64,000 nucleotides of DNA. Origin: Sisyra terminalis. Lineage: Eukaryota; Arthropoda; Insecta; Neuroptera; Sisyridae. The notes below the pieces were generated by a model, which made no database searches, was not told where the DNA came from, and was given only the letters and a program-made list of their open reading frames with translations. Positions 1 through 13,500 of this stretch are shown here, piece by piece. A program made the translations under genes and the position numbers. The DNA lies in NCBI GenBank assembly GCA_958496175.1, contig OY292280.1:2294001-2358000 (forward strand), in the 5' to 3' direction. Every line of letters begins with the position of its first letter. Positions within the stretch are counted from its first letter, which is position 1.

Positions 1-146
1 TAGCTCTTATAAGGAAAAGTCACCCCTCGAAAATGACCATTTTTTAGGCCAAATTGGTACATGCGTTTTCACCTCCTTAAATTCCCGATTTAATTTTCCA
101 TGGATCTAGCCAATAAATGGTAACTATTTTTATGCAATACTATTAA

Positions 147-197
147 GGATGATTTAGTCTAAAATATTCTACCTAATTTTCAAGAAACAAATCATCC
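147..197. other. Conserved dyad inside the satellite monomer (first copy shown)
   Basis: GGATGATTT at 147-155 is the exact reverse complement of AAATCATCC at 189-197, with 33 nt between them. With one bulged C the stem extends to TAAGGATGATTT against AAATCATCCCTTA. The dyad recurs in nearly all left-array monomers and in many right-array monomers. In the right-array variant reading GGGTAGATTTG, the outer half-site is changed at adjacent positions and pairing is weakened. It could form a cruciform or be a binding site for a dimeric protein. Only the symmetry itself is seen here. Confidence 0.7.
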
Positions 198-339
198 CTT
201 ATATCCTTTTTATGCACTTGAAAATAGTCCTATTTGGAACTTTGAATCGATATTGCGGGTGTCCTTTTGCACACAGGACTAAAATTTTTTCACATAACAT
301 CTCACGTAAGGGCATTGTTTAATAATCCGTTGTGAAAAT

Positions 340-3300
340 TAGCTCTTATAAGGAAAAGTCACCCCTCGAAAATGACCATTTTTTTGGCCAAATTGGTACA
401 TGCGTTTTCACCTCCTTAAATTCCCGATTTAATTTTCCAAGGATCTAGCCAATAAATGGTAACTATTTTTATGCAATACTATTAAGGATGATTTAGTCTA
501 AAATATTCTACCTAATTTTCAAGAAACATATCATCCCTTATATCCTTTTTATGCACTTGAAAATAGTCCTATTTGGAACTTTGAATCGATATTGCGGGTG
601 TCCTTTTGCACACAGGACTAAAATTTTTTCACATAACATCTCACGTAAGGGCATTGTTTAATAATCCGTTGTGAAAATTAGCTCTTATAAGGAAAAGTCA
701 CCCCTCGAAAATGACCATTTTTTAGGCCAAATTGGTACATGCGTTTTCACCTCCTTAAATTCCCGATTTAATTTTCCAAGGATCTAGCCAATAAATGGTA
801 ACTATTTTTATGCAATACTATTAAGGATGATTTAGTCTAAAATATTCTACCTAATTTTCAAGAAACAAATCATCCCTTATATCCTTTTTATGCACTTGAA
901 AATAGTCCTATTTGGAACTTTGAATCGATATTGCGGGTGTCCTTTTGCACACAGGACTAAAATTTTTTCACATAACATCTCACGTATAGGCATTGTTTAA
1001 TAATCCGTTGTGAAAATTAGCTCTTATAAGGAAAAGTCACCCCTCGAAAATGACCATTTTTTTGGCCAAATTGGTGCATGCGTTTTCACATCCTTAAATT
1101 CCCGATTTAATTTTCCAAGGATCTAGCCAATAAATGGTATCTATTTTTATGCAATACTATTAAGGATGATTTAGTCTAAAATATTCTACCTAATTTTCAA
1201 GAAACAAATCATCCCTTATATCCTTTTTATGCACTTGAAAATAGTCCTATTTGGAACTTTGAATCGATATTGCGGGTGTCCATTTGCACACAGGACTAAA
1301 ATTTTTTCACATAACATCTCACGTAAGGGCATTGTTTAATAATCCGTTGTGAAAATTAGCTCTTATAAGGAAAAGTCACCCCTCGAAAATGACCATTTTT
1401 TAGGCCAAATTGGTACATGCGTTTTCACCTCCTTAAATTCCCGATTTAATTTTCCATGGATCTAGCCAATAAATGGTAACTATTTTTATGCAATACTATT
1501 AAGGATGATTTAATCTAAAATATTCTACCTAATTTTCAAGAAACAAATCATCCCTTATATCCTTTTTTGGCACTTGAAAATAGTCCTATTTGGAACTTTG
1601 AATCGATATTGCGGGTGTCCTTTTGCACACAGGACTAAAATTTTTTCACATAACATCTCACGTAAGGGCATTGTTTAATAATCCGTTGTGAAAATTAGCT
1701 CTTATAAGGAAAAGTCACCCCTCGAAAATGACCATTTTTTTGGCCAAATTGGTACATGCGTTTTCACCTCCTTAAATTCCCGATTTAATTTTCCAAGGAT
1801 CTAGCCAATAAATGGTAACTATTTTTATGCAATACTATTAAGGATGATTTAGTCTAAAATATTCTACCTAATTTTCAAGAAACATATCATCCCTTATATC
1901 CTTTTTATGCACTTGAAAATAGTCCTATTTGGAACTTTGAATCGATATTGCGGGTGTCCTTTTGCACACAGGACTAAAATTTTTTCACATAACATCTCAC
2001 GTAAGGGCATTGTTTAATAATCCGTTGTGAAAATTAGCTCTTATAAGGAAAAGTCACCCCTCGAAAATGACCATTTTTTAGGCCAAATTGGTACATGCGT
2101 TTTCACCTCCTTAAATTCCCGATTTAATTTTCCAAGGATCTAGCCAATAAATGGTAACTATTTTTATGCAATACTATTAAGGATGATTTAGTCTAAAATA
2201 TTCTACCTAATTTTCAAGAAACAAATCATCCCTTATATCCTTTTTATGCACTTGAAAATAGTCCTATTTGGAACTTTGAATCGATATTGCGGGTGTCCTT
2301 TTGCACACAGGACTAAAATTTTTTCACATAACATCTCACGTATAGGCATTGTTTAATAATCCGTTGTGAAAATTAGCTCTTATAAGGAAAAGTCACCCCT
2401 CGAAAATGACCATTTTTTTGGCCAAATTGGTGCATGCGTTTTCACATCCTTAAATTCCCGATTTAATTTTCCAAGGATCTAGCCAATAAATGGTATCTAT
2501 TTTTATGCAATACTATTAAGGATGATTTAGTCTAAAATATTCTACCTAATTTTCAAGAAACAAATCATCCCTTATATCCTTTTTATGCACTTGAAAATAG
2601 TCCTATTTGGAACTTTGAATCGATATTGCGGGTGTCCATTTGCACACAGGACTAAAATTTTTTCACATAACATCTCACGTAAGGGCATTGTTTAATAATC
2701 CGTTGTGAAAATTAGCTCTTATAAGGAAAAGTCACCCCTCGAAAATGACCATTTTTTAGGCCAAATTGGTACATGCGTTTTCACCTCCTTAAATTCCCGA
2801 TTTAATTTTCCATGGATCTAGCCAATAAATGGTAACTATTTTTATGCAATACTATTAAGGATGATTTAATCTAAAATATTCTACCTAATTTTCAAGAAAC
2901 AAATCATCCCTTATATCCTTTTTTGGCACTTGAAAATAGTCCTATTTGGAACTTTGAATCGATATTGCGGGTGTCCTTTTGCACACAGGACTAAAATTTT
3001 TTCACATAACATCTCACGTAAGGGCATTGTTTAATAATCCGTTGTGAAAATTAGCTCTTATAAGGAAAAGTCACCCCTCGAAAATGACCATTTTTTTGGC
3101 CAAATTGGTACATGCGTTTTCACCTCCTTAAATTCCCGATTTAATTTTCCAAGGATCTAGCCAATAAATGGTAACTATTTTTATGCAATACTATTAAGGA
3201 TGATTTAGTCTAAAATATTCTACCTAATTTTCAAGAAACATATCATCCCTTATATCCTTTTTATGCACTTGAAAATAGTCCTATTTGGAACTTTGAATCG

Positions 3301-4068
3301 ATATTGCGGGTGTCCTTTTGCACACAGGACTAAAATTTTTTCACATAACATCTCACGTAAGGGCATTGTTTAATAATCCGTTGTGAAAATTAGCTCTTAT
3401 AAGGAAAAGTCACCCCTCGAAAATGACCATTTTTTAGGCCAAATTGGTACATGCGTTTTCACCTCCTTAAATTCCCGATTTAATTTTCCAAGGATCTAGC
3501 CAATAAATGGTAACTATTTTTATGCAATACTATTAAGGATGATTTAGTCTAAAATATTCTACCTAATTTTCAAGAAACAAATCATCCCTTATATCCTTTT
3601 TATGCACTTGAAAATAGTCCTATTTGGAACTTTGAATCGATATTGCGGGTGTCCTTTTGCACACAGGACTAAAATTTTTTCACATAACATCTCACGTATA
3701 GGCATTGTTTAATAATCCGTTGTGAAAATTAGCTCTTATAAGGAAAAGTCACCCCTCGAAAATGACCATTTTTTTGGCCAAATTGGTGCATGCGTTTTCA
3801 CATCCTTAAATTCCCGATTTAATTTTCCAAGGATCTAGCCAATAAATGGTATCTATTTTTATGCAATACTATTAAGGATGATTTAGTCTAAAATATTCTA
3901 CCTAATTTTCAAGAAACAAATCATCCCTTATATCCTTTTTATGCACTTGAAAATAGTCCTATTTGGAACTTTGAATCGATATTGCGGGTGTCCATTTGCA
4001 CACAGGACTAAAATTTTTTCACATAACATCTCACGTAAGGGCATTGTTTAATAATCCGTTGTGAAAAT
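340..4068 (+). repeat. Four-monomer higher-order repeat (1356 bp), about 2.75 copies
   Basis: Four monomer types recur in the same order at 340, 1696 and 3052. Type 1 carries AAACATATC, type 2 carries CGTATAGG, type 3 carries GTGCATG, CACATCC, GGTATCTA and GTCCATTTG, and type 4 carries CCATGG, TTTAATCT and TTTTTTGGCAC. The 340-1695 and 1696-3051 copies agree at every diagnostic site I checked. The third copy lacks type 4, and the monomer at 4069 belongs to another type. This is a classic higher-order repeat made by recent unequal exchange or amplification. Confidence 0.88.
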
Positions 4069-5763
4069 TAGCTCTTATAAGGAAAAGTCACCCCTCGAAA
4101 ATGACCATTTTTTAGGCCAAATTGGTACATGCGTTTTCACCTCCTTAAATTCCCGATTTAATTTTCCAAGGATCTAGCCAATAAATGGTAACTATTTTTA
4201 TGCAATACTATTAAGGATGATTTAGTCTAAAATATTCTACCTAATTTTCAAGAAACAAATCATCCCTTATATCCTTTTTATGCACTTGAAAATAGTCCTA
4301 TTTGGAACTTTGAATCGATATTGCGGGTGTCCTTTTGCACACAGGACTAAAATTTTTTCACATAACATCTCACGTAAGGGCATTGTTTAATAATCCGTTG
4401 TGAAAATTAGCTCTTATAAGGAAAAGTCACCCCTCGAAAATGACCATTTTTTAGGCCAAATTGGTACATGCGTTTTCACCTCCTTAAATTCCCGATTTAA
4501 TTTTCCATGGATCTAGCCAATAAATGGTAACTATTTTTATGCAATACTATTAAGGATGATTTAGTCTAAAATATTCTACCTAATTTTCAAGAAACAAATC
4601 ATCCCTTATATCCTTTTTATGCACTTGAAAATAGTCCTATTTGGAACTTTGAATCGATATTGCGGGTGTCCTTTTGCACACAGGACTAAAATTTTTTCAC
4701 ATAACATCTCACGTAAGGGCATTGTTTAATAATCCGTTGTGAAAATTAGCTCTTATAAGGAAAAGTCACCCCTCGAAAATGACCATTTTTTAGGCCAAAT
4801 TGGTACATGCGTTTTCACCTCCTTAAATTCCCGATTTAATTTTCCAAGGATCTAGCCAATAAATGGTAACTATTTTTATGCAATACTATTAAGGATGATT
4901 TAGTCTAAAATATTCTACCTAATTTTCAAGAAACAAATCATCCCTTATATCCTTTTTATGCACTTGAAAATAATCCTATTTGGAACTTTGAATCGATATT
5001 GCGGGTGTCCTTTTGCACACAGGACTAAAATTTTTTCACATAACATCTCACGTATAGGCATTGTTTATTAATCCGTTGTGAAAATTAGCTCTTATAAGGA
5101 AAAGTCACCCCTCGAAAATGACCATTTTTTTGGCCAAATTGGTGCATGCGTTTTCACATCCTTAAATTCCCGATTTAATTTTCCAAGGATCTAGCCAATA
5201 AATGGTATCTATTTTTATGCAATACTATTAAGGATGATTTAGTCTAAAATATTCTACCTAATTTTCAAGAAACAAATCATCCCTTATATCCTTTTTATGC
5301 ACTTGAAAATAGTCCTATTTGGAACTTTGAATCGATATTGCGGGTGTCCATTTGCACACAGGACTAAAATTTTTTCACATAACATCTCACGTAAGGGCAT
5401 TGTTTAATAATCCGTTGTGAAAATTAGCTCTTATAAGGAAAAGTCACCCCTCGAAAATGACCATTTTTTAGGCCAAATTGGTACATGCGTTTTCACCTCC
5501 TTAAATTCCCGATTTAATTTTCCATGGATCTAGCCAATAAATGGTAACTATTTTTATGCAATACTATTAAGGATGATTTAATCTAAAATATTCTACCTAA
5601 TTTTCAAGAAACAAATCATCCCTTATATCCTTTTTTGGCACTTGAAAATAGTCCTATTTGGAACTTTGAATCGATATTGCGGGTGTCCTTTTGCACACAG
5701 GACTAAAATTTTTTCACATAACATCTCACGTAAGGGCATTGTTTAATAATCCGTTGTGAAAAT

Positions 5764-8700
5764 TAGCTCTTATAAGGAAAAGTCACCCCTCGAAAATGAC
5801 CATTTTTTAGGCCAAATTGGTACATGCGTTTTCACCTCCTTAAATTCCCGATTTAATTTTCCATGGATCTAGCCAATAAATGGTAACTATTTTTATGCAA
5901 TACTATTAAGGATGATTTAGTCTAAAATATTCTACCTAATTTTCAAGAAACAAATCATCCCTTATATCCTTTTTATGCACTTGAAAATAGTCCTATTTGG
6001 AACTTTGAATCGATATTGCGGGTGTCCTTTTGCACACAGGACTAAAATTTTTTCACATAACATCTCACGTAAGGGCATTGTTTAATAATCCGTTGTGAAA
6101 ATTAGCTCTTATAAGGAAAAGTCACCCCTCGAAAATGACCATTTTTTTGGCCAAATTGGTACATGCGTTTTCACCTCCTTAAATTCCCGATTTAATTTTC
6201 CAAGGATCTAGCCAATAAATGGTAACTATTTTTATGCAATACTATTAAGGATGATTTAGTCTAAAATATTCTACCTAATTTTCAAGAAACATATCATCCC
6301 TTATATCCTTTTTATGCACTTGAAAATAGTCCTATTTGGAACTTTGAATCGATATTGCGGGTGTCCTTTTGCACACAGGACTAAAATTTTTTCACATAAC
6401 ATCTCACGTAAGGGCATTGTTTAATAATCCGTTGTGAAAATTAGCTCTTATAAGGAAAAGTCACCCCTCGAAAATGACCATTTTTTAGGCCAAATTGGTA
6501 CATGCGTTTTCACCTCCTTAAATTCCCGATTTAATTTTCCAAGGATCTAGCCAATAAATGGTAACTATTTTTATGCAATACTATTAAGGATGATTTAGTC
6601 TAAAATATTCTACCTAATTTTCAAGAAACAAATCATCCCTTATATCCTTTTTATGCACTTGAAAATAGTCCTATTTGGAACTTTGAATCGATATTGCGGG
6701 TGTCCTTTTGCACACAGGACTAAAATTTTTTCACATAACATCTCACGTATAGGCATTGTTTAATAATCCGTTGTGAAAATTAGCTCTTATAAGGAAAAGT
6801 CACCCCTCGAAAATGACCATTTTTTTGGCCAAATTGGTGCATGCGTTTTCACATCCTTAAATTCCCGATTTAATTTTCCAAGGATCTAGCCAATAAATGG
6901 TAACTATTTTTATGCAATACTATTAAGGATGATTTAGTCTAAAATATTCTACCTAATTTTCAAGAAACAAATCATCCCTTATATCCTTTTTATGCACTTG
7001 AAAATAGTCCTATTTGGAACTTTGAATCGATATTGCGGGTGTCCATTTGCACACAGGACTAAAATTTTTTCACATAACATCTCACGTAAGGGCATTGTTT
7101 AATAATCCGTTGTGAAAATTAGCTCTTATAAGGAAAAGTCACCCCTCGAAAATGACCATTTTTTAGGCCAAATTGGTACATGCGTTTTCACCTCCTTAAA
7201 TTCCCGATTTAATTTTCCATGGATCTAGCCAATAAATGGTAACTATTTTTATGCAATACTATTAAGGATGATTTAATCTAAAATATTCTACCTAATTTTC
7301 AAGAAACAAATCATCCCTTATATCCTTTTTTTGCACTTGAAAATAGTCCTATTTGGAACTTTGAATCGATATTGCGGGTGTCCTTTTGCACACAGGACTA
7401 AAATTTTTTCCCATAACATCTCACGTAAGGGCATTGTTTAATAATCCGTTGTGAAAATTAGCTCTTATAAGGAAAAGTCACCCCTCGAAAATGACCATTT
7501 TTTTGGCCAAATTGGTACATGCGTTTTCACCTCCTTAAATTCCCGATTTAATTTTCCAAGGATCTAGCCAATAAATGGTAACTATTTTTATGCAATACTA
7601 TTAAGGATGATTTAGTCTAAAATATTCTACCTAATTTTCAAGAAACAAATCATCCCTTATATCCTTTTTATGCACTTGAAAATAGTCCTATTTGGAACTT
7701 TGAATCGATATTGCGGGTGTCCTTTTGCACACAGGACTAAAATTTTTTCACATAACATCTCACGTATAGGCATTGTTTAATAATCCGTTGTGAAAATTAG
7801 CTCTTATAAGGAAAAGTCACCCCTCGAAAATGACCATTTTTTTGGCCAAATTGGTGCATGCGTTTTCACATCCTTAAATTCCCGATTTAATTTTCCAAGG
7901 ATCTAGCCAATAAATGGTAACTATTTTTATGCAATACTATTAAGGATGATTTAGTCTAAAATATTCTACCTAATTTTCAAGAAACAAATCATCCCTTATA
8001 TCCTTTTTATGCACTTGAAAATAGTCCTATTTGGAACTTTGAATCGATATTGCGGGTGTCCATTTGCACACAGGACTAAAATTTTTTCACATAACATCTC
8101 ACGTAAGGGCATTGTTTAATAATCCGTTGTGAAAATTAGCTCTTATAAGGAAAAGTCACCCCTCGAAAATGACCATTTTTTAGGCCAAATTGGTACATGC
8201 GTTTTCACCTCCTTAAATTCCCGATTTAATTTTCCATGGATCTAGCCAATAAATGGTAACTATTTTTATGCAATACTATTAAGGATGATTTAATCTAAAA
8301 TATTCTACCTAATTTTCAAGAAACAAATCATCCCTTATATCCTTTTTTTGCACTTGAAAATAGTCCTATTTGGAACTTTGAATCGATATTGCGGGTGTCC
8401 TTTTGCACACAGGACTAAAATTTTTTCCCATAACATCTCACGTAAGGGCATTGTTTAATAATCCGTTGTGAAAATTAGCTCTTATAAGGAAAAGTCACCC
8501 CTCGAAAATGACCATTTTTTTGGCCAAATTGGTACATGCGTTTTCACCTCCTTAAATTCCCGATTTAATTTTCCATGGATCTAGCCAATAAATGGTAACT
8601 ATTTTTATGCAATACTATTAAGGATGATTTAGTCTAAAATATTCTACCTAATTTTCAAGAAACAAATCATCCCTTATATCCTTTTTTGGCACTTGAAAAT

Positions 8701-10509
8701 AGTCCTATTTGGAACTTTGAATCGATATTGCGGGTGTCCTTTTGCACACAGGACTAAAATTTTTTCACATAACATCTCACGTAAGGGCATTGTTTAATAA
8801 TCCGTTGTGAAAATTAGCTCTTATAAGGAAAAGTCACCCCTCGAAAATGACCATTTTTTAGGCCAAATTGGTACATGCGTTTTCACCTCCTTAAATTCCC
8901 GATTTAATTTTCCATGGATCTAGCCAATAAATGGTAACTATTTTTATGCAATACTATTAAGGATGATTTAGTCTAAAATATTCTACCTAATTTTCAAGAA
9001 ACAAATCATCCCTTATATCCTTTTTATGCACTTGAAAATAGTCCTATTTGGAACTTTGAATCGATATTGCGGGTGTCCTTTTGCACACAGGACTAAAATT
9101 TTTTCACATAACATCTCACGTAAGGGCATTGTTTAATAATCCGTTGTGAAAATTAGCTCTTATAAGGAAAAGTCACCCCTCGAAAATGACCATTTTTTTG
9201 GCCAAATTGGTACATGCGTTTTCACCTCCTTAAATTCCCGATTTAATTTTCCAAGGATCTAGCCAATAAATGGTAACTATTTTTATGCAATACTATTAAG
9301 GATGATTTAGTCTAAAATATTCTACCTAATTTTCAAGAAACATATCATCCCTTATATCCTTTTTATGCACTTGAAAATAGTCCTATTTGGAACTTTGAAT
9401 CGATATTGCGGGTGTCCTTTTGCACACAGGACTAAAATTTTTTCACATAACATCTCACGTAAGGGCATTGTTTAATAATCCGTTGTGAAAATTAGCTCTT
9501 ATAAGGAAAAGTCACCCCTCGAAAATGACCATTTTTTAGGCCAAATTGGTACATGCGTTTTCACCTCCTTAAATTCCCGATTTAATTTTCCAAGGATCTA
9601 GCCAATAAATGGTAACTATTTTTATGCAATACTATTAAGGATGATTTAGTCTAAAATATTCTACCTAATTTTCAAGAAACAAATCATCCCTTATATCCTT
9701 TTTATGCACTTGAAAATAGTCCTATTTGGAACTTTGAATCGATATTGCGGGTGTCCTTTTGCACACAGGACTAAAATTTTTTCACATAACATCTCACGTA
9801 TAGGCATTGTTTAATAATCCGTTGTGAAAATTAGCTCTTATAAGGAAAAGTCACCCCTCGAAAATGACCATTTTTTTGGCCAAATTGGTGCATGCGTTTT
9901 CACATCCTTAAATTCCCGATTTAATTTTCCAAGGATCTAGCCAATAAATGGTAACTATTTTTATGCAATACTATTAAGGATGATTTAGTCTAAAATATTC
10001 TACCTAATTTTCAAGAAACAAATCATCCCTTATATCCTTTTTATGCACTTGAAAATAGTCCTATTTGGAACTTTGAATCGATATTGCGGGTGTCCATTTG
10101 CACACAGGACTAAAATTTTTTCACATAACATCTCACGTAAGGGCATTGTTTAATAATCCGTTGTGAAAATTAGCTCTTATAAGGAAAAGTCACCCCTCGA
10201 AAATGACCATTTTTTAGGCCAAATTGGTACATGCGTTTTCACCTCCTTAAATTCCCGATTTAATTTTCCATGGATCTAGCCAATAAATGGTAACTATTTT
10301 TATGCAATACTATTAAGGATGATTTAATCTAAAATATTCTACCTAATTTTCAAGAAACAAATCATCCCTTATATCCTTTTTTTGCACTTGAAAATAGTCC
10401 TATTTGGAACTTTGAATCGATATTGCGGGTGTCCTTTTGCACACAGGACTAAAATTTTTTCCCATAACATCTCACGTAAGGGCATTGTTTAATAATCCGT
10501 TGTGAAAAT
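5764..10509 (+). repeat. Duplicated five-monomer segment, offset 3051 bp
   Basis: Monomers starting at 5764, 6103, 6442, 6781 and 7120 repeat in the same order at 8815, 9154, 9493, 9832 and 10171, an offset of nine monomers. Markers in order are CCATGG with AGTCT, AAACATATC, CGTATAGG, GTGCATG with GTCCATTTG, and TTTAATCT with TTTTTTTGCAC and TTTTTCCCATAAC. The monomers between the copies (7459-8814) are a shorter mixture of the same types. The CCCATAAC change marks a newer version of the type-4 monomer seen upstream. Confidence 0.8.
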
Positions 10510-13500
10510 TAGCTCTTATAAGGAAAAGTCACCCCTCGAAAATGACCATTTTTTTGGCCAAATTGGTACATGCGTTTTCACCTCCTTAAATTCCCGATTT
10601 AATTTTCCAAGGATCTAGCCAATAAATGGTAACTATTTTTATGCAATACTATTAAGGATGATTTAGTCTAAAATATTCTACCTAATTTTCAAGAAACAAA
10701 TCATCCCTTATATCCTTTTTATGCACTTGAAAATAGTCCTATTTGGAACTTTGAATCGATATTGCGGGTGTCCTTTTGCACACAGGACTAAAATTTTTTC
10801 ACATAACATCTCACGTAAGGGCATTGTTTAATAATCCGTTGTGAAAATTAGCTCTTATAAGGAAAAGTCACCCCTCGAAAATGACCATTTTTTAGGCCAA
10901 ATTGGTGCATGCGTTTTCACCTCCTTAAATTCCCGATTTAATTTTCCAAGGATCTAGCCAATAAATGGTAACTATTTTTATGCAATACTATTAAGGATGA
11001 TTTAGTCAAAAATATTCTACCTAATTTTCAAGAAACAAATCATCCCTTATATCCTTTTTATGCACTTGAAAATAGTCCTATTTGGAACTTTGAATCGATA
11101 TTGCGGGTGTCCTTTTGCACACAGGACTAAAATTTTTTCACATAACATCTCACGTAAGGGCATTGTTTAATAATCCGTTGTGAAAATTAGCTCTTATAAG
11201 GAAAAGTCACCCCTCGAAAATGACCATTTTTTAGGCCAAATTGGTGCATGCGTTTTCACCTCCTTAAATTCCCGATTTAATTTTCCAAGGATCTAGCCAA
11301 TAAATGGTAACTATTTTTATGCAATACTATTAAGGATGATTTAGTCTAAAATATTCTACCTAATTTTCAAGAAACAAATCATCCCTTATATCCTTTTTAT
11401 GCACTTGAAAATAGTCCTATTTGGAACTTTGAATCGATATTGCGGGTGTCCTTTTGCACACAGGACTAAAATTTTTTCACATAACATCTCACGTATAGGC
11501 ATTGTTTAATAATCCGTTGTGAAAATTAGCTCTTATAAGGAAAAGTCACCCCTCGAAAATGACCATTTTTTTGGCCAAATTGGTGCATGCGTTTTCACAT
11601 CCTTAAATTCCCGATTTAATTTTCCAAGGATCTAGCCAATAAATGGTAACTATTTTTATGCAATACTATTAAGGATGATTTAGTCTAAAATATTCTACCT
11701 AATTTTCAAGAAACAAATCATCCCTTATATCCTTTTTATGCACTTGAAAATAGTCCTATTTGGAACTTTGAATCGATATTGCGGGTGTCCTTTTGCACAC
11801 AGGACTAAAATTTTTTCACATAACATCTCACGTAAGGGCATTGTTTAATAATCCGTTGTGAAAATTAGCTCTTATAAGGAAAAGTCACCCCTCGAAAATG
11901 ACCATTTTTTTGGCCAAATTGGTGCATGCGTTTTCACATCCTTAAATTCCCGACTTAATTTTCCTAGGATCTAGCTAATAAATGGTAACTATTTTTATGC
12001 AATACTATTAAGGATGATTTAGTCTAAAATATTCTACCTAATTTTCAAGAAACAAATCATCCCTTATATCCTTTTTATGCACTTGAAAATAGTCCTATTT
12101 GGAACTTTGAATCGATATTGCGGGTGTCCTTTTGCACACAGGACTAAAATTTTTTCACATAACAAATCACGTTAGGGCATTGTTTAATAATCCGTTGTGA
12201 AAATTAGCTCTTATAAGGAAAAGTCACCCCTCGAAAATGACCATTTTTTTGGCCAAATTGGTGCATGCGTTTTCACATCCTTAAATTCCCGATTTAATTT
12301 TCCTAGGATCTAGCCATTAAATGGTAACTATTTTTATGCAATACTATTAAGGATGATTTAGTCTAAAATATTCTACCTAATTTTCAAGAAACAAATCATC
12401 CCTTATATCCTTTTTATGCACTTGAAAATAGTCCTATTTGGAACTTTGAATCGATATTGCGGGTGTCCTTTTGCACACAGGACTAAAATTTTTTCACATA
12501 ACATCTCACGTAAGGGCATTGTTTAATAATCCGTTGTGAAAATTAGCTCTTATAAGGAAAAGTCACCCCTCGAAAATGACCATTTTTTTGGCCAAATTGG
12601 TGCATGCGTTTTCACATCCTTAAATTCCCGATTTAATTATCCTAGGATCTAGCCAATAAATGGTAACTATTTTTATGCAATACTATTAAGGATGATTTAG
12701 TCTAAAATATTCTACCTAATTTTCAAGAAACAAATCATCCCTTATATCCTTTTTATGCACTTGAAAATAGTCCTATTTGGAACTTTGAATCGATATTGCG
12801 GGTGTCCTTTTGCACACAGGACTAAAATTTTTTCACATAACATCTCAAGTAAGGGCATTGTTTAATAATCCGTTGTGAAAATTAGCTCTTATAAGGAAAA
12901 GTCACCCCTCGAAAATGACCATTTTTTTGGCCAAATTGGTGCATGCGTTTTCACATCCTTAAATTCCCGATTTAATTTTCCATGGATCTAGCCAATAAAT
13001 GGTAACTATTTTTATGCAATACTATTAAGGATGATTTAATCTAAAATATTCTACCTAATTTTCAAGAAACAAATCATCCCTTATATCCTTTTTTTGCACT
13101 TGAAAATAGTCCTATTTGGAACTTTGAATCGATATTGCGGGTGTCCTTTTGCACACAGGACTAAAATTTTTTCCCATAACATCTCACGTAAGGGCATTGT
13201 TTAATAATCCGTTGTGAAAATTAGCTCTTATAAGGAAAAGTCACCCCTCGAAAATGACCATTTTTTTGGCCAAATTGGTACATGCGTTTTCACCTCCTTA
13301 AATTCCCGATTTAATTTTCCAAGGATCTAGCCAATAAATGGTAACTATTTTTATGCAATACTATTAAGGATGATTTAGTCTAAAATATTCTACCTAATTT
13401 TCAAGAAACAAATCATCCCTTATATCCTTTTTATGCACTTGAAAATAGTCCTATTTGGAACTTTGAATCGATATTGCGGGTGTCCTTTTGCACACAGGAC

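Noticed and set aside
260..276. CENP-B-box-like ATCGATATTGCGGG in the monomer
   Set aside because: The TTCG-n4-A-n2-CGGG pattern is not met: the first block reads ATCG, the spacing is one base short and the central A is absent.
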